DNA from: Rhizobiaceae bacterium
Lineage (GTDB): Bacteria; Pseudomonadota; Alphaproteobacteria; Rhizobiales; Rhizobiaceae
Direction: 5' to 3'
Assembly (NCBI GenBank): GCA_029212415.1
Contig: JARGOF010000049.1
Location: forward strand, 1-43,071
DNA length: 43,071 bases
The notes beneath the pieces are model-generated. The model did not search any database. It was given only the letters and a program-made list of their open reading frames with translations, and had not been told where the DNA came from. Positions 19,401-27,619 of the stretch are shown one piece after another; position 1 is the first letter of the stretch, and each line of letters begins with the position of its first letter. The position numbers and the translations under genes were made by a program.

Positions 19401-21088
19401 GGTCAGCTGGTGTATTGTTCTCCATTGGCCTTGAAAACACGCTGATGAACTACGGCATGATCGACAATGCCGGCGGATTTTCCGACTATGCGGTTCTCGC
19501 AGAAGGCAATGATATCAATGTCAGCAATTTCGGTACGATCAGCGGCAATGTGAAGCTTGGGCCCTGGGTCAATATATTCAACAATTATGAGGGCGCACTG
19601 TTCAATACGGGCGAGTTGGTTGACCTGAATAGTGGCTTTGGCAACGTGTTGCAAAATGCCGGTACGGTTTCGCCCGGTGGCGTGGGCAATCTGCTGACGA
19701 CCGAGTTGATCGGTTCATTGAACAACGGAGAAACTGGAAAGTTGCTGTTCGATGTTGATATGGTCGGCTCAGGTGTTGATCGCATCAATGTCTCAGAGGA
19801 GGCCTCTCTTGATGGTGGCATCGCCTTGAACTTCATGAGCGTTGACGGCAATCCTTATCAGGAAACGATCATCACGACTGTTGACGGTATTACGGATCAG
19901 TCGCTGACGCTGCTCAATCCAATCGTGGTGGGTGATATCCTCTATACAAATGGCGGCGATGACGCTGAATTGTCGATCAGCGGCTTCGATTTCTCGCCAA
20001 CGGGGATCAGCAGCAATGCATCTGCGATCGGTGGCTACATTGGGGAGTCAATCGATGGCGGCTCTATCGGGCTCGACCCGATTGCTCTGGCTTTGTTGAA
20101 CCTTCAGTCGCTTGCCGAGGTTGATGATGCTCTCAATCAGTTGTCACCGAACATGTATATGTCCGAGCAGTTGGCTGCGGTACAGGATTCACTCGGGTTT
20201 TCCGATAGTTTGCTGAGTTGCCGCGTGGCCGGCGGTGTTGCCAAATTCGGTGCCGAGGGGCAGTGCGTTTGGGGCCGCGGAACCTACCGCAATTACCAGC
20301 AAAGCAGCTCCGGTGACTATACCGGCTTCGAAAGCCAGTCATACGAATTGGCGGGCGGTGCGCAGTTCGCGCTGGGGTCTTCCGATTGGAGACTTGGCGG
20401 CGCATTGGGCATGGGAATACATGATCGTACAGGCGATGGCGGGGCTACCAGCGAGGGCAATAGCGTTCTGGGCGGTATCGCGCTGAAATATGTTCCAGGT
20501 CCCTGGTTGTTCGCCGGTGCCGTATCCGGCTCCTATGGATCTTACGACACGACGCGTCAGGTGGCGTTTGTCGGGTTCTCCGATACGCTTACAGGAAAGC
20601 CGGACTCGGGTACTGTGAACGGACGGTTGCGTGCAGCTTACACAATGCAGCAGGGAGAGTTCTACCTGAAGCCACAGGCCGATGTGAACCTGACCTACGT
20701 GTATAGCGGGGCTTTCACAGAGACGGGCGGAATTGCATCGATTTCAAGCGACAGCAACAGCAACACAGTATTCAGCTTCTCGCCTTCCTTTGAGATCGGT
20801 GGAGAGGTTGCCATGCAAAACGGCGTGCTGGTCCGGCCTTATATGCGCGGTGGCGTGAGCTTCTATTCGAACTCAGACATCACAATGCAGGGCCGTTTCG
20901 TTGCAGATACCTCGGGTGCAAATCCATTCTCGGTAACCAATTCATCGGATGATGTGATCTGGAATCTGGCGGCAGGCGTGGATCTGCTTAATGTTGGCTC
21001 GGGCAACCTTCGTGTTTTCTACGAAGGGCAGTTTGGCGACAAGACAACCATTAATTCAGGCGGTGCCAAACTCAGTCTCGACTTCTAA
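16427..21088 (+). CDS. Repeat-rich autotransporter (type Va), beta-helix passenger
   Basis: The 1553-residue protein has an extended signal region (hydrophobic core about 49-70, likely cut after AVA before DDACVTSG). A cysteine pair follows (C74, C83), as is common in alphaproteobacterial autotransporters. The passenger is made of Gly/Asp/Ser-rich strands alternating GIFAQN and GIYGYS, typical of a right-handed beta helix. The autotransporter beta barrel (about 1260-1553) ends in Phe (KLSLDF). A run of tandem repeats of 49 then 52 residues fills the middle. The TTG start is supported by AAGGGA six nt upstream; GTG at 16439 is possible. It is probably a surface adhesin. No protease or lipase motif was noticed in the passenger. 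Confidence 0.92.
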   Translation: MGAKVLKYSGKRLDFSAATVNREGGEKRFAAFGGSADGKTLHGRARRQAFLLSGAAVGAVWMALGGVAVADDACVTSGTTLICAGDQSDGIMVGNPFEVLEVNALNGNIEPASGVSGIDFQADGPISIISDLGMRQVFNGTTVIFDYISNAIVATDADGIVAISSGGSVSIDHTGDIESNERGIFAQADGGSADITVNGDIDAGGTGVEVLSSSSDASVELWGDVTSQTGRGIQVHAPDGSASLVGGGQIWSEGDGIFAEATGDPGDSTVEWTGDISSQSGRGVYSYAARGLSSVMTQGDIEASDDGIFSTSTSEGTATVDHQGSIVAGNRGVYAYSAREGVSVTVADGDIFAGSTAIYAYSDSDVDGVTVNLTGNITASTRGIDASAARGAIDVTVNGDIYSTGEGIFTQNLGNEQITIDQTGGLYVGGRGIYANTPNGFIDITSNGPIDAGSDGIFALNSGNEGITIDSQGMIDAGGRGIYAESVNGAIDVFSDGAIDSNSDGIFAQNSGNEGIDIESQGNIDAGGKGIYAASVNGAISIMSEGSIDASSDGFFAMNIGDGDISISSLGDIDVSGRGIYAESPRGVITVDSDGNISASSFGIFAKNNSGDGAEGVTVTSIGNIDAGSKGIYAESLRGFVTVETTGDILSSSDGIFAQNDSSDGEDGVLVTSMGDIDAGAKGIYGKSTRGFVTIESTGDIMSSNQGIFAQNDSNTGQYGISITSMGEIDAGSDGIYGYSTRGFITIDSAGDITSSSYGIFAQNDSNTGEYGISITNMGNIDAGSKGIYGYSTRGFVAIESTGDILSSSDGIFAQNDSSAGGYGIRIISMGDIEAGTKGIYGYSTRGGVVVESTGDILSSSDGIFAQNDSDTGEYGVSISSFGDIDSGAMGIYGFSTMGAVTVVSEGNIESEGSGIVAINQGEADAPVSVTHSGNINSVTGAGIVASSVNGEVTVTLNDGVVTAAADGISVEGYNDLSVTVNENSSVTGASGSAGVLFSIGLENTLMNYGMIDNAGGFSDYAVLAEGNDINVSNFGTISGNVKLGPWVNIFNNYEGALFNTGELVDLNSGFGNVLQNAGTVSPGGVGNLLTTELIGSLNNGETGKLLFDVDMVGSGVDRINVSEEASLDGGIALNFMSVDGNPYQETIITTVDGITDQSLTLLNPIVVGDILYTNGGDDAELSISGFDFSPTGISSNASAIGGYIGESIDGGSIGLDPIALALLNLQSLAEVDDALNQLSPNMYMSEQLAAVQDSLGFSDSLLSCRVAGGVAKFGAEGQCVWGRGTYRNYQQSSSGDYTGFESQSYELAGGAQFALGSSDWRLGGALGMGIHDRTGDGGATSEGNSVLGGIALKYVPGPWLFAGAVSGSYGSYDTTRQVAFVGFSDTLTGKPDSGTVNGRLRAAYTMQQGEFYLKPQADVNLTYVYSGAFTETGGIASISSDSNSNTVFSFSPSFEIGGEVAMQNGVLVRPYMRGGVSFYSNSDITMQGRFVADTSGANPFSVTNSSDDVIWNLAAGVDLLNVGSGNLRVFYEGQFGDKTTINSGGAKLSLDF
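17645..18232 (+). repeat. Tandem repeat, 147-nt period, four units
   Basis: Counting from the codon of Gly in GIF(A/T): 17645, 17792, 17939, 18086, 18233, giving exactly 147 nt (49 residues) each. Units follow the pattern GIFAxNSGNEG...IDAGGxGIYA...IDxxSD. Each unit holds two half-repeats of about 24 residues, one beta-helix coil each. Sequence identity between units is moderate. Confidence 0.85.
18233..19168 (+). repeat. Tandem repeat, 156-nt period, six units
   Basis: The same anchor codon recurs at 18233, 18389, 18545, 18701, 18857 and 19013, and a degenerate copy starts at 19169, all exactly 156 nt (52 residues) apart. The five units beginning 18389-19013 share near-identical DNA at the start (GGTATCTTTGCGCAAAA). 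The extra three residues compared with the 147-nt units lie in the NDSNTGEYG turn. Confidence 0.9.
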
Positions 21089-21097
21089 TCAAACAGA

Positions 21098-21137
21098 AAC
21101 CGGTGCGGGATCGACCTTTCGATCTCCCGCGCCGGTT
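21098..21137. terminator. Strong hairpin after the autotransporter gene
   Basis: Positions 21098-21110 pair with 21125-21137 (13 pairs including one G-T), extended by a TCGA/TCGA pairing at the top. It starts nine nt after the autotransporter stop. There is no T tract, so it may be a weak terminator or a barrier that lowers expression of the downstream glycosyltransferase gene. Confidence 0.65.
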
Positions 21138-21189
21138 GCCGCAGTACATTAGATACGAACATAATCGGCTTTGCCGGTTCTCTGAGGAT

Positions 21190-23784
21190 ATGGATTGGGT
21201 CGTGGCGTTGAAACTGAAACTGGGATCAGATCGCAGTCAGCCAGGCAGGGATTCCGGCTTTGTCGGGTCCAGCTTCATCGCGCTTGGGATGCTGTTTTCT
21301 ACTGCTCTTGCTGCTGCATTCCTGTTCTATAATTTCCAAATTCAGAAGATGAGCGGCGTTGGAATATATCTCTACTATCTTCTGTTGCTCGGATTGTTCT
21401 ACTGCAGTTTTGTCTATCAATTGAACCGTTTCGGCGCTTCGCGTCGCAAACGAAAGACGCCTGTCGATGCCAGCAAATTGGCCTATCCTCGCAGCGACGT
21501 GGCCCCTGCAATAACTATTCTCATTCCGTCCTACCGCGAGGAACGGCGTGTTCTGGTGGCAACAATATTGTCTGCGGCGCTGTCTCAATACTCCAATCGC
21601 AAGATTGTCGTCCTTGTGGATGACCCACCGGGAGATGTTGCTTCACTTGACAGTTCTCTTTCGGCGATTGATGAAGTCAAGCGCGCGGTGGATGTCCCGA
21701 TGGCTCTGCTTCGCAGTGAGTACCTTGCCTGGCAAGAGCGCTGTGCTGCCGGTTTGTTTACGCCTGGCAATGAAGCCGAACGGTTGGCCGACAATTATCG
21801 CAAAGCCGCCAGATGGCTGACCCATATGGCGGCCGAATTGGACAGCGCCAAACACGCCGCTTTTGACCATGTAGACGGTTTTCTGACGGCAACGATCATC
21901 CAGAAGCTATCAAGCGAGTATCAGGCTCATGCCAGCCAGTTGGCAGAACTGGTTCTTGACGAGGCCGATATTGATCGTGAATACGACAGGCTTGGATCGC
22001 TGTTCTGTGCGGACATCTCAAGCTTTCAACGAAAGTCCTTTGAAAACCTTTCGCACGCACCAAACAAGGCCATGAACCTGAATGCCTACATTGGTCTGAT
22101 GGGGGGGCGCTACACCCATGTCTTGCGTGATGGCAAACATTTTCTCGAAGAGTCCGAGGGGGAGGCATGCGACCTTTCGATCAGCAAGCCGGAATTTGTC
22201 CTGACGCTTGATGCCGATAGTGTCATACTGAGCAAATATATGCTTTCTCTGGTCAATATTCTCAACAGCAATGACCGGATTGGTGTTGCTCAGACACCCT
22301 ATTTGACCTTTCCGAAGGCGGCCTCGGCGATCGAAAGAATTGCTGGCGCGACAACTGATATTCAATACCTCGTCCATCAGGGGTCAAGCTATTTCAATGC
22401 GGCTTATTGGGTCGGTGCCAATGCGGTCATTCGCTACGACGCATTGATGGCGATTGAAGAGAAGGGTCTTGAAGGGACAAAACCTGTAAAGGTGTTCATT
22501 CAGGATAAAACGGTCATTGAGGACACCGGCTCGACGATCGATCTGTTGCGTCAGGGCTGGACTGTTCACAATCATTTTGAACCACTGGCCTATAGCGCCA
22601 CGCCTGCGGATTTCGGTTCTCTTGCAATACAGCGCAAACGCTGGGCCAACGGTGGCCTGATCATTTTCCCGGTTCTGTTGCGGGAATACCTGAACGCAGG
22701 CAACAAGTTTCGCCGTATCCCTGAACTCCTTTTGCGGTCTCATTATCTTCTCTCGCCCGTTATCGGGAATGTGGCTGTATTTTCTCTTATGATGTGGTCA
22801 AGTTCCGATGCCCGAAGCGTCATGTGGACGCCCTTGATCATGCTGCCCTATTTCCTGCTTTATGGGATGGATCTGCGGCGCCTTGGCTACCGAGCCCGCG
22901 ACCTGTTTGGCGTCTGCGCCTTGAACCTGGTGCTGTTGCCGGTAAATTTTGCCGGCATTGCCTCCTCCTTTCGACAATTGTTGACGGGCCGCAAGGGGAG
23001 TTTCGTGCGAACGCCGAAAGTCACCAATCGGACATTTATTCCGCCCTATGCCTACCTGTTCAATATCGGCATCTTGGTCTTGATGTTGAATTATATAGTC
23101 AAGGCCATTGTCGCCGGAGAGTATACGGGAGCCATCATCCCGTCGGTGAATGTCTTGCTCTATGCATATGGACTTTTGCGCTTTGTAGGCCTGAAAGATG
23201 GTGGTACCGATACCCGGCTTGCCATGGGAGAAAAAGTGACTGCGGCGCGCCCGCATGTCTCCCTGCTGGCAAGAGGTGGACGCCGACATGCCGGTATCTG
23301 GGTCCGCACGGGTTCCCGATATGCCGCAGCCCCTGTGCTCGCCGCGGCACTTGTCCTGCTCGCGCCCTGGACATTTGGTCAAGGCCTTGCCAATGGTGAA
23401 TTGTCTGAGGTGTCCATCATCAGTTCGGCGCCTGCGTCAAGGCAGGGGACCGAATTCATTGAAGCAGGCACTGTGATTGGAACATCGATCTCTCTGGCAC
23501 CCCGAAAATTGGCTGAAGACATCATTGTGGTTCAACCGCAAATCTCCGAGATGAAATTGCAATCGACACCATTGGACAATGCTTCTGAACTGGAGCCGGT
23601 GAATGAGGCTCAGGATAATCTTGGAGAATACATCCATGTTTTTCCGGGCCATCCCGGCTATACCCGCATATCTTTGGAAGAGATTGGCCTTGGTATTGCT
23701 ATCAAACGAGAGGATCTGCTGCTACCCGCCGCAACCCGCGCTGTAGGCGAAGTTGGACCGGCTGTATTCCCCATATTGGAATAG
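21190..23784 (+). CDS. Processive membrane glycosyltransferase (GT2, BcsA-like core)
   Basis: About 864 residues. Two membrane segments come first, then a GT-A domain starting ITILIPSYREERRVLVATIL, with VLVDD, LDADS, a QDKTVIEDTG acceptor-site region and QRKRW. This D, DxD, (T)ED, QxxRW set marks processive GT2 synthases of the cellulose/hyaluronan type. About 100 extra helical residues lie between VDD and LDADS. Several membrane segments follow. The last, near residue 742 if counted from a GTG at 21103, is followed by an Asp/Glu-rich tail of about 130 residues. No PilZ domain is seen. The start is uncertain: GTG 21103 lies inside a hairpin, and ATG 21190 has only a very close GAGG. The polymer is unknown. 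Confidence 0.85.
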   Translation: MDWVVALKLKLGSDRSQPGRDSGFVGSSFIALGMLFSTALAAAFLFYNFQIQKMSGVGIYLYYLLLLGLFYCSFVYQLNRFGASRRKRKTPVDASKLAYPRSDVAPAITILIPSYREERRVLVATILSAALSQYSNRKIVVLVDDPPGDVASLDSSLSAIDEVKRAVDVPMALLRSEYLAWQERCAAGLFTPGNEAERLADNYRKAARWLTHMAAELDSAKHAAFDHVDGFLTATIIQKLSSEYQAHASQLAELVLDEADIDREYDRLGSLFCADISSFQRKSFENLSHAPNKAMNLNAYIGLMGGRYTHVLRDGKHFLEESEGEACDLSISKPEFVLTLDADSVILSKYMLSLVNILNSNDRIGVAQTPYLTFPKAASAIERIAGATTDIQYLVHQGSSYFNAAYWVGANAVIRYDALMAIEEKGLEGTKPVKVFIQDKTVIEDTGSTIDLLRQGWTVHNHFEPLAYSATPADFGSLAIQRKRWANGGLIIFPVLLREYLNAGNKFRRIPELLLRSHYLLSPVIGNVAVFSLMMWSSSDARSVMWTPLIMLPYFLLYGMDLRRLGYRARDLFGVCALNLVLLPVNFAGIASSFRQLLTGRKGSFVRTPKVTNRTFIPPYAYLFNIGILVLMLNYIVKAIVAGEYTGAIIPSVNVLLYAYGLLRFVGLKDGGTDTRLAMGEKVTAARPHVSLLARGGRRHAGIWVRTGSRYAAAPVLAAALVLLAPWTFGQGLANGELSEVSIISSAPASRQGTEFIEAGTVIGTSISLAPRKLAEDIIVVQPQISEMKLQSTPLDNASELEPVNEAQDNLGEYIHVFPGHPGYTRISLEEIGLGIAIKREDLLLPAATRAVGEVGPAVFPILE

Positions 23785-23879
23785 TGAGCCTGCTGCTTAC
23801 TGTAAGGTGCTGAACGAACTAAATAATGGTGTGGTAACCCCGTAAAACACACTTTATTTCTCCGGGAGAGGAATTGGAA

Positions 23880-24650
23880 ATGAGCCGCTATTACCTTTTA
23901 GTGTTCGCGCTTGCAGCGCCCCTGGCGCTTGGCGCTTGTACCACCGACATGATTTCCCAGGAAGGAAGCACAGGAGGCTACAAAGCCTTTGAAGCCGTCA
24001 AGGCTGGGGATGCCATTCTCAATCGGCCGGGTCCGGCCGATAATGCGACTGCCGCGCGTTATTACAAAAAGGCTGCTGATCTGGGTGGATCCTGGGGCCA
24101 GTACAAATACGCCAATATGTTGCTGGATGGCAAAGGCGTGCCGCAAAACAAAGCCGCTGCTGCCGACTATTATGCCAAAGCCGCTGAACAGGATAACGCC
24201 TGGGCGCAACTGCGTCTTGGTGAAATGTATTCTGACGGCAATGGTGTGACAAAGGACAGCGCGCGGGCGCTGGAACTGCTGACCAAATCAGCAGCGCAGA
24301 AGAACGCCTGGGCGCAGTTTCGTCTGGGTGAGATCTATCTGGACGGCACGGGCACACCAAAGAATGTTGATCGCGGCGTCAAGAATCTGACCCTTTCAGC
24401 GGATCAGGATAATCAATGGGCACAATTGCGGCTTGGCAAACTTTATGTTGATGGAACGGGCGTCAAAAAGGATGTCTCCCGCGGCCAGAAATATCTTGAG
24501 CAGTCGGCAAAACAAGGCAACGCATTCGCGCAGGTGGCTCTGGCAAACCTGATCTATTCAACTGATCCGAATCGCGCCAAAGAATTGCTCCAGACCGCTG
24601 CCAAGGCGGGTGACAAAACAGCCATCAAGCGCCTCAGGGAAATCAAGTAG
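23880..24650 (+). CDS. Sel1-repeat lipoprotein
   Basis: The 256-residue protein begins with a lipoprotein signal ending LALGAC (Cys20). The residue after the Cys is Thr, which suggests transfer to the outer membrane. Five to six Sel1-like TPR repeats of about 36 residues follow, for example WAQLRLGEMYSDGNGVTKDSARALELLTKSA. AGAGG eight nt before ATG 23880 supports that start. It lies 95 nt after the glycosyltransferase gene. Sel1/TPR lipoproteins such as AlgK act in exopolysaccharide secretion, so a partner role for the synthase upstream is plausible but inferred. Confidence 0.9.
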   Translation: MSRYYLLVFALAAPLALGACTTDMISQEGSTGGYKAFEAVKAGDAILNRPGPADNATAARYYKKAADLGGSWGQYKYANMLLDGKGVPQNKAAAADYYAKAAEQDNAWAQLRLGEMYSDGNGVTKDSARALELLTKSAAQKNAWAQFRLGEIYLDGTGTPKNVDRGVKNLTLSADQDNQWAQLRLGKLYVDGTGVKKDVSRGQKYLEQSAKQGNAFAQVALANLIYSTDPNRAKELLQTAAKAGDKTAIKRLREIK

Positions 24651-24706
24651 CGTAATCGCGCAGCTTGACTGTTGGGAATTGCTGCTTGGGCGTGCGCTAT
24701 GCCGTT

Positions 24707-24730
24707 TTCAGGCATGCGCACATGCCTGAA
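24707..24730. terminator. Perfect 10-bp hairpin between convergent genes
   Basis: TTCAGGCATG / CATGCCTGAA around a CGCA loop lies between the Sel1 gene (+) and the NYN gene (-). No T tract follows on either strand, so the terminator assignment rests on position and stem strength. Confidence 0.5.
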
Positions 24731-24850
24731 TGCAACTGGAGTCCTGCGTGTATCACAGGCAGTCTCTGGCAACAGGACGGACCGCATTTGGTTTACCTGT
24801 GACGCTGCTCTGGCCAAGGGGTGAAATATCCAATGGCAGCAAACCTCATG

Positions 24851-25600
24851 TCACTTGGTTTTACGCTGCGACGATGCCTTGGGCTTGTTGCGAATGCGCA
24901 ATGCGCCGCTATCGAGGCGATCAATTTCGAAGGCTTTGGTGCTGCGCACAAGGTCGCTCAGTTTGCGTGCTCCATAGGTTCTGGGGTCGAAGTCCGATGC
25001 CAGGTTTGCCAATTGGGTGCCGACAGCACCCAGTGGGACCCAGCCGTCTTCCGTGTCCAATTGCGCGATCACCTTCTCGATGATCGGGGTTGCTGCGCTG
25101 GGCTGCTGCAGTGAGCGGATAGTCTGGGTTTCACCGCTGGTCGTTGGCGGCGGGGCCGGCAGGAGGTTTTCCGTGTAGATGAACCGGCGGCAGGCTTGCC
25201 GGAAACTCTCCGGCGTCTTTTGTTCTCCGAAGCCGAAGACGTCGATGCCTTCTTCGCGTATGCGCGCTGCAAGCCGGGTAAAATCACTGTCGGATGAAAC
25301 CAGACAGAATCCATCAAAACGTCCGCTATGCAGCAGATCCATCGCATCAATCACCAGGGTGATGTCAGATGCGTTCTTGCCGGTCGTATAGGCAAATTGT
25401 TGCAGCGGAATAATGGCGTGCTGCGCCAGAACGGCAGCCCAGGATTTTGAGCGGGCGCTGGAAAAATCACCATAGATGCGGCGTACGCTGGCTTCGCCGA
25501 TCTTGGCAATTTCCTCAAACAGCCCGTCGACAATTTTGGCCGACGTATTGTCGGCATCAATCAGAACCGCCAGACGCGGTGAACGATCTCCAAGTGACAT
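24851..25600 (-). CDS. NYN-domain nuclease-like protein with OST-HTH (LOTUS) domain
   Basis: The 249-residue protein has an N-terminal NYN (PIN-like RNase) domain: AVLIDADN (D15, D17), NASDITLVIDAMDLL (D79, D85) and LVSSDSDF (D104, D106), the acidic set expected for Mg2+-dependent RNA cleavage. A Pro-rich linker leads to a C-terminal OST-HTH/LOTUS domain (PIIEKVIAQL to GALRIRNK, about 175-240), a putative RNA-binding module. The lysine-rich tail also fits RNA binding. AAGGTG eight nt before ATG supports the start. Function inferred from families: RNA turnover or processing. It is a single gene, convergent with the Sel1 gene. Confidence 0.88.
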   Translation of the reverse strand: MSLGDRSPRLAVLIDADNTSAKIVDGLFEEIAKIGEASVRRIYGDFSSARSKSWAAVLAQHAIIPLQQFAYTTGKNASDITLVIDAMDLLHSGRFDGFCLVSSDSDFTRLAARIREEGIDVFGFGEQKTPESFRQACRRFIYTENLLPAPPPTTSGETQTIRSLQQPSAATPIIEKVIAQLDTEDGWVPLGAVGTQLANLASDFDPRTYGARKLSDLVRSTKAFEIDRLDSGALRIRNKPKASSQRKTK

Positions 25601-25842
25601 GGCGCCACACCTTTGTTGTTGTCAGAATACTGCAAGCATGGACTATTTGTTGTCATATCGCAAAGCCCAATGCGCGGGAATAAGTAAAAACTAAGTGTAG
25701 CAAATATATAAAAGCACGCTTGGATTGCGTATTCATCCCAGCGGCGCCTGTGCGTCAGGCTCCAGAGCCTTGATCCGATAACAGTCGAATAGCTCCGGGG
25801 TCAGAATATTTCAGTCGCGCCGCCTTTTGGTTTCCATAGTCC

Positions 25843-27045
25843 TCATTTGCGGTAATCGGGGACAAATTTGTCGGGGAATGCGATCCGGCAGAGCGCTTCT
25901 GCAAAAAAGTAGTCTCCAAACATCACGGCTGCATCCGGGCCGATTTTATGTGGCTCGGAATAACATCCGTGTAGCAGAATTCCACGATGTTTTGGATCCG
26001 TCGCCAGATAGTCGCGGCAAAGCCCCTCAATGAGCCAATGGGCTTTTTCCCGCCAATGGCTTGCAACGGCTGCATCCGGGTGCAGGTCGGCCAGATCAAG
26101 GAGTCCTGCGGCCATGATGGCGCTTGCAGCCGAATCTTCCGGGACACCGGAGCCTTCGGCGTCAAAATCATAGGGAGGAACCGGTTTGTCGCCGAGGCAC
26201 GCGAACCATTTTTCCGACAGTGCGATGGCCTGGGAAAGATAGTCCATATTGCCGGAATTGGCGGCACTTGTTGCCAGACCCATGACGGCCCAGCCGGTTC
26301 CGCGTGACCAATAGCTCTCATCGTGCGCGCCTTGGAACGTGTAGCCACGCAATCTCTCACCTGTTTTGGTGTCGTATTCCACAGCATGATAAAGCGTATC
26401 GTCAGGACGACGGAATGACAGCATGGTCATTTGCGCATGGGCTTCAGCCGCAAGACGGAAACTGGCGTCGCCACTTTCGCGGGCGGCCCAGTAAAGCAAG
26501 GGGATATTCGCCATCGTATCGATGGCCGAACTGGCGCGGCCTCTGGGGTCTTCCATTGGGCCCCAGGAGGAGACGTAGGCGCCCTTGTCGGTGACCACCA
26601 GACGCGAACGCAGTTTGTCAGCCGCCTTGAGTGCGGCAGAACGAAAGCGCTGCTCCCCGGTGATTCTGTAAAACGGCATGGCGGAACTTAGAAAGATAAA
26701 CCCGATATCATGGGTGTTGCCGTCGTTGGCCCGCTCTTCCACCAGAACCATGCGATCATGGGCAAGTTTCAGATATTTCTCATCTTTCGTATGCAGATAA
26801 CTTGTCAGCAGCAATCCAACCCAGAAGCCGCAGAACCAATTGCCATGGCTCCAGTCTTCGCCGGTGTAGCCGGCAGAAATGCCGACTGACATGGTATCCC
26901 AGCTGCCATCCGGCAGGGTCACATATGGAAATGCCGCACCGATAATTGTCTCGTCCTGAAGCGTCTTTTCGGCAATCAGGTCGAGCGCGTTTTTTATATG
27001 AGGGGCGATCATATCGGACATGAGGAAATACCTGTGTTTAGCCAT
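25843..27045 (-). CDS. GH88-type unsaturated glycuronyl hydrolase
   Basis: The 400-residue protein has the six-hairpin (alpha/alpha)6 barrel traits of glycoside hydrolase family 88: WSHGNWFCGFWVGLL, NDGNTHDIGF (Asp113), AIDTMANIPLLYW (Asp176), YWSRGTGWAVMG and DSAASAIMAAGLLDL. The two aspartates fit the hydration mechanism of these enzymes, which remove 4,5-unsaturated uronic acid ends left by polysaccharide lyases. There is no signal peptide, so it acts in the cytoplasm on imported fragments. ATG 27045 overlaps the previous gene by eight nt; ATG 27021 is also possible. Last gene of the minus-strand cluster. GH105 (rhamnogalacturonyl) is a possible alternative family. Confidence 0.85.
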   Translation of the reverse strand: MAKHRYFLMSDMIAPHIKNALDLIAEKTLQDETIIGAAFPYVTLPDGSWDTMSVGISAGYTGEDWSHGNWFCGFWVGLLLTSYLHTKDEKYLKLAHDRMVLVEERANDGNTHDIGFIFLSSAMPFYRITGEQRFRSAALKAADKLRSRLVVTDKGAYVSSWGPMEDPRGRASSAIDTMANIPLLYWAARESGDASFRLAAEAHAQMTMLSFRRPDDTLYHAVEYDTKTGERLRGYTFQGAHDESYWSRGTGWAVMGLATSAANSGNMDYLSQAIALSEKWFACLGDKPVPPYDFDAEGSGVPEDSAASAIMAAGLLDLADLHPDAAVASHWREKAHWLIEGLCRDYLATDPKHRGILLHGCYSEPHKIGPDAAVMFGDYFFAEALCRIAFPDKFVPDYRK

Positions 27046-27619
27046 GCAAGGCGTTGGTGATTGGGTCTGTCAGCTGGAAGGAAAGAAACCGGGCTTTGAA
27101 ACCTTCGCGCTGTGGCGAGCAGGCCATTGGGCCGATCATGGCATCAGCCGTCATGGGGAAATTGGCGACCCGCATCAGTTGCCAGCTCTCGTCCGGTCTT
27201 TGGAAATGAGCAATCAGCGCGTTGTCCTTGAGGGTCAGACGGACGGATTGTGGTCCCGAGAGCAATGGCTGACCGAACACCGACCAGTCGGATTGTCCAC
27301 GGGTGACCACAATGCTGAAATTGGTGATGTCGTCTGAATGCTCGATGCCCAGTTTGATCCAGTGCGTATCGTCTATGCGCACCATCATGCCAGCCTGATC
27401 ATAAAGCGTTTCGTAGTCCCCCTGAAATGTGATGGTGGCGGTAAATTCGGATGGCGCGGGAATGTGCCAGAAATGACCGTTGTCGCGGCGAAAGCCGTAA
27501 TAGGTGCTTTGCCAGAAATCAGTCTCATGGCCCGTTTCAACGCAGAGAGCATCCTTGTCAAAGGTCCAGGCCTTTGGCGGATTGAGCCAGCGTCCCTCAG
27601 ATATCTGCTGCAGAGCCAT
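27038..27619 (-). CDS. DUF1349-family protein (beta-sandwich)
   Basis: This 193-residue protein resembles the DUF1349/concanavalin-like family: WTFDKDALCVETGHETDFWQSTYYG, FTATITFQGDYETLYDQAGMMVR, DDTHWIKLGIEH and FSIVVTRGQSDWS. ATG 27619 is chosen because an in-frame upstream start would lie deep in the LacI gene. It still overlaps the LacI 3' end by 23 nt, and its own end overlaps the GH88 start. The tight packing implies co-translation with the hydrolase. Such proteins may bind carbohydrate; no catalytic motif is seen. Confidence 0.82.
   Translation of the reverse strand: MALQQISEGRWLNPPKAWTFDKDALCVETGHETDFWQSTYYGFRRDNGHFWHIPAPSEFTATITFQGDYETLYDQAGMMVRIDDTHWIKLGIEHSDDITNFSIVVTRGQSDWSVFGQPLLSGPQSVRLTLKDNALIAHFQRPDESWQLMRVANFPMTADAMIGPMACSPQREGFKARFLSFQLTDPITNALHG

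Noticed and set aside
24730-25083. Plus-strand open frames opposite the NYN gene
   Set aside because: The minus-strand frame has clear NYN and OST-HTH motifs; the opposite frames show none.
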